Positions 26,046 through 29,447 of a DNA stretch of 29,447 nt are shown here, piece after piece. Every line of letters starts with the position of its first letter. Within the stretch, counting starts at the first letter, position 1. The notes under the pieces were generated by a model. The model was not told where the DNA came from, made no database searches, and saw only the letters and a program-made list of their open reading frames with translations. Both the position numbers and the translations under genes were made by a program. Source of the stretch: JASFQI01 sp050115555 (lineage in GTDB: Bacteria > Desulfobacterota > DSM-4660 > Desulfatiglandales > HGW-15); assembly GCA_050115555.1 (NCBI GenBank), contig JASFQI010000015.1, forward strand, positions 1 through 29,447, given 5' to 3'.

Positions 26046-26226
26046 TGAGAAAACTTGCCTTTTGAACGGAAACCGGGAAAAGGTTTGCCCTTGAATCCAG
26101 GCTACGATCCTGTTAAGAAAAAAGAGCATGTTTGCAGGATAAAATCAACCGGTCCGGGGCGCACCGGCCGTGGAAAGCGATCGGACACAGGAATACCGGG
26201 ACGCCCTGCTCCGGAAAGGGTCTTTC

Positions 26227-26976
26227 ATGTTCACCCAAAACGCCCCTCTGGCCGAGTCCAGGCTCGGCCCGGGCGATACGTTCTTTTTTGCGTGCCACCC
26301 CGGGCTCGACTGCTTCAACACCTGCTGCCGGAATAAGCACCTCCCCCTGACGCCCTATGACGTGCTTCGCCTCAAAAGCGGGCTGGGTATGCACTCCGAC
26401 GAGTTTCTGTCCGAGTATACGCTGTACCGGCTGGATCCGAAAAGCGGCTTTCCCCTCGTGAGCCTTCGGATGAAGGAGGCGCCTGGGAGTCCCTGCCCCT
26501 TTGTGACCGCCCAAGGGTGCCGGGTGTATGCGGATCGGCCTACGGCATGTCGGCTCTATCCACTGGGTCGAGCCGTTGGACAGGGTCCTGAGGCAACGGA
26601 AGGAGAGGCGTTCTATTTCCGGCTGGATACGCCGGGATGCCTGGGGACCTCCGAGACGGGGGTGTGGAGGGTGGAGGACTGGGAAAGGTCCCAGGGTCTT
26701 GAACCTTATCTGCGCATGAACGATCGCATGCTGAACATTGTGTATCATCCGGCCCGAGACAGACGGGAACCCTTGAGCGAGCAACAGATTCAGAAGGTCA
26801 TTGTGGCCTGGTACAACCTGGACATTTTTCGAGAGCTCGTATCCACTCCCCGATTTCTCGAGATTCACTCCCTGGACGAGGGGACTCGAGAGCGGGTGGT
26901 CCATGACGACCTCGCCTTGCTGGAGCTGGGCACGGCGTATCTTCATAAGGCGCTTTTTCCCGGGACGCGCAATTGA
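26227..26976 (+). CDS. YkgJ family cysteine-cluster protein
   Basis: Soluble protein of the YkgJ family (putative zinc- or iron-chelating, function not established), about 249 residues from this start. The first cluster is CHPGLDCFNTCCRN (C23, C29, C33, C34), followed by LTPYDVLRLK, which is characteristic. The second is PCPFVTAQGCRVYADRPTAC then RLYPLG (C90, C98, C108), with a further cysteine in DTPGCLG. This is a clearer family member than the one upstream of aconitase. GGAAAGGG six bases before this ATG favours it over an in-frame GTG at 26170, which would add 19 residues. The parvulin gene follows 22 bases after the stop, probably in the same transcript. Confidence 0.88.
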   Translation: MFTQNAPLAESRLGPGDTFFFACHPGLDCFNTCCRNKHLPLTPYDVLRLKSGLGMHSDEFLSEYTLYRLDPKSGFPLVSLRMKEAPGSPCPFVTAQGCRVYADRPTACRLYPLGRAVGQGPEATEGEAFYFRLDTPGCLGTSETGVWRVEDWERSQGLEPYLRMNDRMLNIVYHPARDRREPLSEQQIQKVIVAWYNLDIFRELVSTPRFLEIHSLDEGTRERVVHDDLALLELGTAYLHKALFPGTRN

Positions 26977-26998
26977 AAACCATTGAAAGGAGCAGTAC

Positions 26999-28006
26999 AT
27001 GAAACGAAGACTTTGGAGTTTGACCATGATCCTGGCCGCAACATGCTGGATTTCACCCGGTCTTGCGGGGGCGCAGGAAAATGCCCCTGAACTGGAGGAA
27101 AAGGTTGCCGCTGTGGTCAATGGGGAAGTGATCCCCATGGGACGCTTGGACCGGGAGATGAGCGGATATCAGACAAAACTGATGCGCTCCGGCCAGATGC
27201 TGACCAAGGACAAGCTCGAGGCCCTGAAACAGGGGGTCCTTGAGAGCCTGATCGATCGCGCTCTCCTGTACCAGGAGAGCGTTAAGCAGGGGATCGAGGT
27301 GAAACCGGAGGAGATCGAGGAGCAATGGGTTCGCATTCGAGAGCGGTTCGATTCGGAAGAGGCTTTTCAGCAAGCCATGATCCGGATGAACACCGACGAG
27401 GAAACCATTCGAGACGAGATTCGAAGGGTTCGAACGGTGAAGACGTTCATTCAGGGTCGATTCGCTCAAGGGGCTGCGATCTCTGAGGAGGAGGCCCGGG
27501 CCTTTTACGACACCCACCAGGAATCCTTCAATCGCCCTGAGCAGATTCGGGCCCGTCACATTCTGATTCGCCCGGAATCCGGCGGCGGAGAGCAGGCGGA
27601 GAAAGACGCCAGGAGCCGGCTCGAGGCCCTTCGCGAGGAAGCCGAGGCCGGGGCCGATTTTGCCGAGTTGGCCGGGAAGCACTCCCAGGGACCGAGCGGA
27701 AAACGGGGGGGAGACCTGGGGTACTTCTCCCGCGGAGATATGGCGAAGCCCTTCGAGGATGCCGCCTTTGCATTGAAGGAGCCCGGTGAGCTGAGTCAGG
27801 TGGTGAGGACCCAGTTCGGATACCACCTGATCAAGCTCGAGGATCGCAAGGAAGGTGGTCTCGTTCCGTTCGAGGAGGTACAGGAAAACCTTCAGGAATA
27901 CCTCCGCAAGGAAAAAGTGAAGGAGGCCGTGCAAAGCTATGTAAAGCAGCTTCGTCAGGAAGCGGAGATCAAGCGGTTTCACGATCAGGAAAGCAAAGAC
28001 GGATAG
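26999..28006 (+). CDS. Periplasmic parvulin-type peptidyl-prolyl cis-trans isomerase (SurA/PrsA-like)
   Basis: Exported prolyl isomerase and chaperone, expected to help outer-membrane or periplasmic proteins fold. A signal peptide covers residues 1-25, ending GLAGA before QEN. A SurA N-like helical region (about 33-155) begins VAAVVNGEVIPMGRLDREM, and a single parvulin domain (about 184-283) shows ARHILIRPE, GKRGGDLGYFSRGDM, PFEDAAFAL and TQFGYHLIKLED. A charged helical tail closes the 335-residue protein. With one rotamase domain it is closer to PrsA/PpiC-with-SurA-N proteins than to the two-domain SurA of E. coli. AAAGGAG stands seven bases before the ATG. There is no lipobox. Confidence 0.92.
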   Translation: MKRRLWSLTMILAATCWISPGLAGAQENAPELEEKVAAVVNGEVIPMGRLDREMSGYQTKLMRSGQMLTKDKLEALKQGVLESLIDRALLYQESVKQGIEVKPEEIEEQWVRIRERFDSEEAFQQAMIRMNTDEETIRDEIRRVRTVKTFIQGRFAQGAAISEEEARAFYDTHQESFNRPEQIRARHILIRPESGGGEQAEKDARSRLEALREEAEAGADFAELAGKHSQGPSGKRGGDLGYFSRGDMAKPFEDAAFALKEPGELSQVVRTQFGYHLIKLEDRKEGGLVPFEEVQENLQEYLRKEKVKEAVQSYVKQLRQEAEIKRFHDQESKDG

Positions 28007-28016
28007 GTGTCCTGTA

Positions 28017-28044
28017 GGGACGCTTGTCCCGGCGGGGCGGGACA
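28017..28044. repeat. Overlapping, mutually exclusive hairpins after the parvulin gene
   Basis: GGGAC (28017-28021) can pair with GTCCC (28026-28030) around GCTT. The same GTCCC, extended to TGTCCCG (28025-28031), can instead pair with CGGGACA (28038-28044), a perfect 7-bp stem. The structures share one arm, as in an attenuator, but no leader peptide or T-run is seen. They may be part of a dispersed palindromic repeat. Confidence 0.4.
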
Positions 28045-28087
28045 GTTGGCTTCTGCATCGCATGCCCGCCTCAGGGAAGCACCTTCG

Positions 28088-28140
28088 AAAATGCTTTGCT
28101 CGTGTATTCCCCACCCGCTTGTAGGGGGGATTTTGGGAAG
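28088..28140. repeat. Third copy (C) of the intergenic repeat
   Basis: It matches copies A and B near 25.7 kb, 21 of 25 bases in the core with transitions only. After ATTCCCC come ACCCGCTTG and GGGGGGA, so TCCCC can pair with GGGGA, and the copy ends TTTTGGGAAG. It lies in the 153-base gap between the parvulin and flavoprotein genes, same orientation as the other two copies. Confidence 0.6.
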
Positions 28141-28159
28141 CTTCCATTGCGGTGAAGAC

Positions 28160-29128
28160 ATGTTTCAGACGCGCATTACGCAGATGTTGGGAATCCAGTA
28201 TCCCGTCGTGGGTGGAGCCATGATGTGGGTTTCCACCCCCGAGCTCACGGCGGCAGTGTCCGAGGCCGGAGGACTGGGCATCCTGGCCTCGGCTATGTAT
28301 TCCACCCGTGAGGCCTTTGAGCAGGCCTTGGAGCGCACTCGTGCACTCACGAAACGGCCGTTTGCCGTGAACCTGAACCTTTTTCCCATGAGGCGCCCCG
28401 TGGACAACCGCGAGTATCTGGAGGCGGCCCTGGAGCAAGGGGTTCGGGTGGTGGAAACATCGGGGCATGCCGCTCCCCATGATCTGTGCGGCCGGTTTCG
28501 GGAAGCTGGGGTAACGTGGATCCACAAGTGCGTAGGGCTCCGTTATGCCCGAAAGGCTGAAGGCATGGGCGCGGACATCGTCACCGTGGTGGGCTATGAG
28601 AACGGTGGTGCCACGGGAAAGCTGGATATCGGCACCCTCGTTCTGGTGCCCCGGGTGGCTCAGGCACTTGGCATTCCCGTGATCGGGGGAGGCGGCGTTT
28701 CGGACGGCCGAGGATTGCTGGCCGTGCTCGCGTTAGGGGCCCAGGGAGTGATTTTGGGAACGCGGCTTCTTGCTACGAAGGAGGCCCCTCTTCACGACAC
28801 CCTGAAGCAGGCTTTGCTCGGCGCCTCGGAAGAGGAGACCCTGCTGGTGTTGCGCTCCGTGGGGGCCACCCACCGGGTGTGGGCCAACGAGGCCGCCATG
28901 CAGTGTGCACACCTCGAAGACACCGGTGCAGAGCCGGAAGAGCTTTTCGAGGCCATGGCAGGGGAAAAAGCCCGGGCCATGTATGAGACCGGGGACGTGG
29001 GCATGGGAGTCATGAGTCTGGGCCAGGGTGTAGGGGGAATCCAGGACATTCCCAACGTGTCCGAGCTGTTTCGCCGCATGATGACCGTGGCCCGGGAGCG
29101 GATGGACGAGCTGAGAGGGGAATCCTAG
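28160..29128 (+). CDS. Nitronate monooxygenase-like flavin oxidoreductase
   Basis: FMN-dependent TIM-barrel protein of the 2-nitropropane dioxygenase/nitronate monooxygenase/FabK group, 322 residues. The N terminus QMLGIQYPVVGGAMMWVS and SEAGGLGILASAM carry the usual flavin-binding loop. Phosphate-binding segments GIPVIGGGGVSDG and GAQGVILGTRLLATKEA match the C-terminal FMN phosphate site. At the place where NMO and FabK have GG-H-x-G, this protein has ENGGATG (147-153), with alanine at 151. The reaction is therefore uncertain: nitronate oxidation, an enoyl-reductase-like role, or another activity. The open frame continues 51 codons upstream, but that part crosses the intergenic repeat, so this ATG is chosen although only GGTGA precedes it. 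It is convergent with hldD and shares its stop-codon tetranucleotide. Confidence 0.83.
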   Translation: MFQTRITQMLGIQYPVVGGAMMWVSTPELTAAVSEAGGLGILASAMYSTREAFEQALERTRALTKRPFAVNLNLFPMRRPVDNREYLEAALEQGVRVVETSGHAAPHDLCGRFREAGVTWIHKCVGLRYARKAEGMGADIVTVVGYENGGATGKLDIGTLVLVPRVAQALGIPVIGGGGVSDGRGLLAVLALGAQGVILGTRLLATKEAPLHDTLKQALLGASEEETLLVLRSVGATHRVWANEAAMQCAHLEDTGAEPEELFEAMAGEKARAMYETGDVGMGVMSLGQGVGGIQDIPNVSELFRRMMTVARERMDELRGES

Positions 29129-29447
29129 GAGGGGATGGAAGGGTCAAGGAAGCCGTCCGATGCCAGGTACGTGCCGAGGTACTCCTCAACGGCCTCTTCC
29201 AGGCTCCTGCACTCGTGCGTGCACCCGGCGGCCCGCAGTTTTTGCATGTCCGCGCAGGTGTAATACTGGTACTTCTCTTTGAGATCCTCGGGCATGGGGA
29301 TGTACTCGATGTGGGCGGGGAGGTCCAAGGCGTTGAACATGGCCCCGGCTACGTCGTTCCAAGTGCGGGCCTTGCCCGTGCCGACATTGAAAATGCCGTT
29401 TGCCAGCCGGTTTTCCAGAAAAAAGAGGGTCATGTCCACGGCGTCCT
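29125..29447 (-). CDS. hldD: ADP-L-glycero-D-manno-heptose 6-epimerase, C-terminal part
   Basis: Partial gene running off the window; the N-terminal NADP-binding Rossmann part is outside. The visible about 107 residues match the C-terminal third of HldD (RfaD), the epimerase making the heptose precursor of the LPS inner core. Seen: DAVDMTLFFLEN, GIFNVGTGKARTWNDVA, YIPMPEDLKEKYQYYTCADMQKLRAAGC and a final EEAVEEYLGTYL helix. The PMPEDLKEKYQ segment corresponds to the family's P-x-P-x-x-L-K-x-x-Y-Q and distinguishes it from other short-chain epimerases. The presence of HldD indicates an LPS-bearing outer membrane. Confidence 0.88.
   Translation of the reverse strand, partial: DAVDMTLFFLENRLANGIFNVGTGKARTWNDVAGAMFNALDLPAHIEYIPMPEDLKEKYQYYTCADMQKLRAAGCTHECRSLEEAVEEYLGTYLASDGFLDPSIPS

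Larger units (their letters stand above)
25683..26226. other. Repeat- and hairpin-rich divergent spacer
   Basis: About 540 bases between the leftward SCP2-aconitase operon and the rightward YkgJ-parvulin genes. It holds two copies of a 25-bp-core repeat next to the SCP2 start and two strong GC-rich hairpins near 25981-26045. A weak promoter-like TTGAAT (26091-26096) with TAAGAA (26114-26119) could drive the + strand genes. No open frame in it looks real. Confidence 0.5.

Noticed and set aside
28007..28159. N-terminal extension of the flavoprotein by 51 codons
   Set aside because: The stretch consists of hairpins and the intergenic repeat, and the family N terminus begins at the ATG at 28160.
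27053..28525. A 490-codon minus frame spanning the parvulin and flavoprotein genes
   Set aside because: Crosses two real genes and their repeat-bearing spacer; leucine-rich antisense of amphipathic helices rather than a gene.

Overview
The window is chromosomal DNA of a GC-rich Gram-negative bacterium. The gene set (a dcw division and cell-wall cluster, a heptose epimerase for LPS, a radical-SAM gene directly after ftsZ, a mitochondrial-type aconitase, paired YkgJ-type cysteine-cluster proteins) fits best with a deltaproteobacterium, now Desulfobacterota, possibly near Syntrophobacter or Desulfacinum. That placement is inference from gene content and protein style, not from a database search.

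Layout. 1-9.7 kb: the distal half of a dcw cluster on the + strand, in the order murD, ftsW, murG, murC, murB, ftsQ, ftsA, ftsZ. Spacing is tight and some genes overlap. No ddl lies between murB and ftsQ. 9.9-11.7 kb: a large radical-SAM protein of the B12-binding-like/rSAM family. 11.9-14.1 kb (-): an orphan hybrid histidine kinase. 14.6-17.1 kb (+): a predicted Tat-exported lipoprotein with a NAPE-PLD-like metallo-beta-lactamase fold, then a 12-TM MFS transporter. 17.1-18.1 kb: a 1-kb stretch with no convincing gene. 18.1-20.4 kb (+): tex, convergent with the next block. 20.5-25.7 kb (-): an apparent four-gene operon transcribed SCP2-like protein, YkgJ-like protein, aconitase, then an amino-acid-permease/EIIA-like fusion. 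25.7-26.2 kb: a repeat- and hairpin-rich spacer. 26.2-29.1 kb (+): a second YkgJ protein, a periplasmic parvulin-type prolyl isomerase and a nitronate-monooxygenase-like flavoprotein. The window ends inside hldD (-).

How the genes work together. MurC and MurD (muropeptide ligases), MurB (UDP-MurNAc synthesis), MurG (lipid II synthesis) and FtsW (septal glycan polymerase) supply peptidoglycan to the septum. FtsZ, FtsA and FtsQ organise that septum. The parvulin and HldD serve the outer-membrane side of the envelope. The aconitase operon joins an Fe-S TCA-cycle enzyme to a cysteine-cluster protein whose stop codon overlaps the aconitase start.

Most of the window is well-understood housekeeping DNA. 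The items most worth a second look are: the permease with an EIIA-like domain that has lost its phospho-histidine; the YkgJ/aconitase coupling with a second YkgJ gene next door; a possible helix-turn-helix-like extension at the murB start; the flavoprotein with alanine in place of the usual active-site histidine; a three-copy intergenic repeat; and the spaced direct repeats upstream of the kinase. I found no CRISPR array, tRNA, rRNA, insertion sequence or phage gene.
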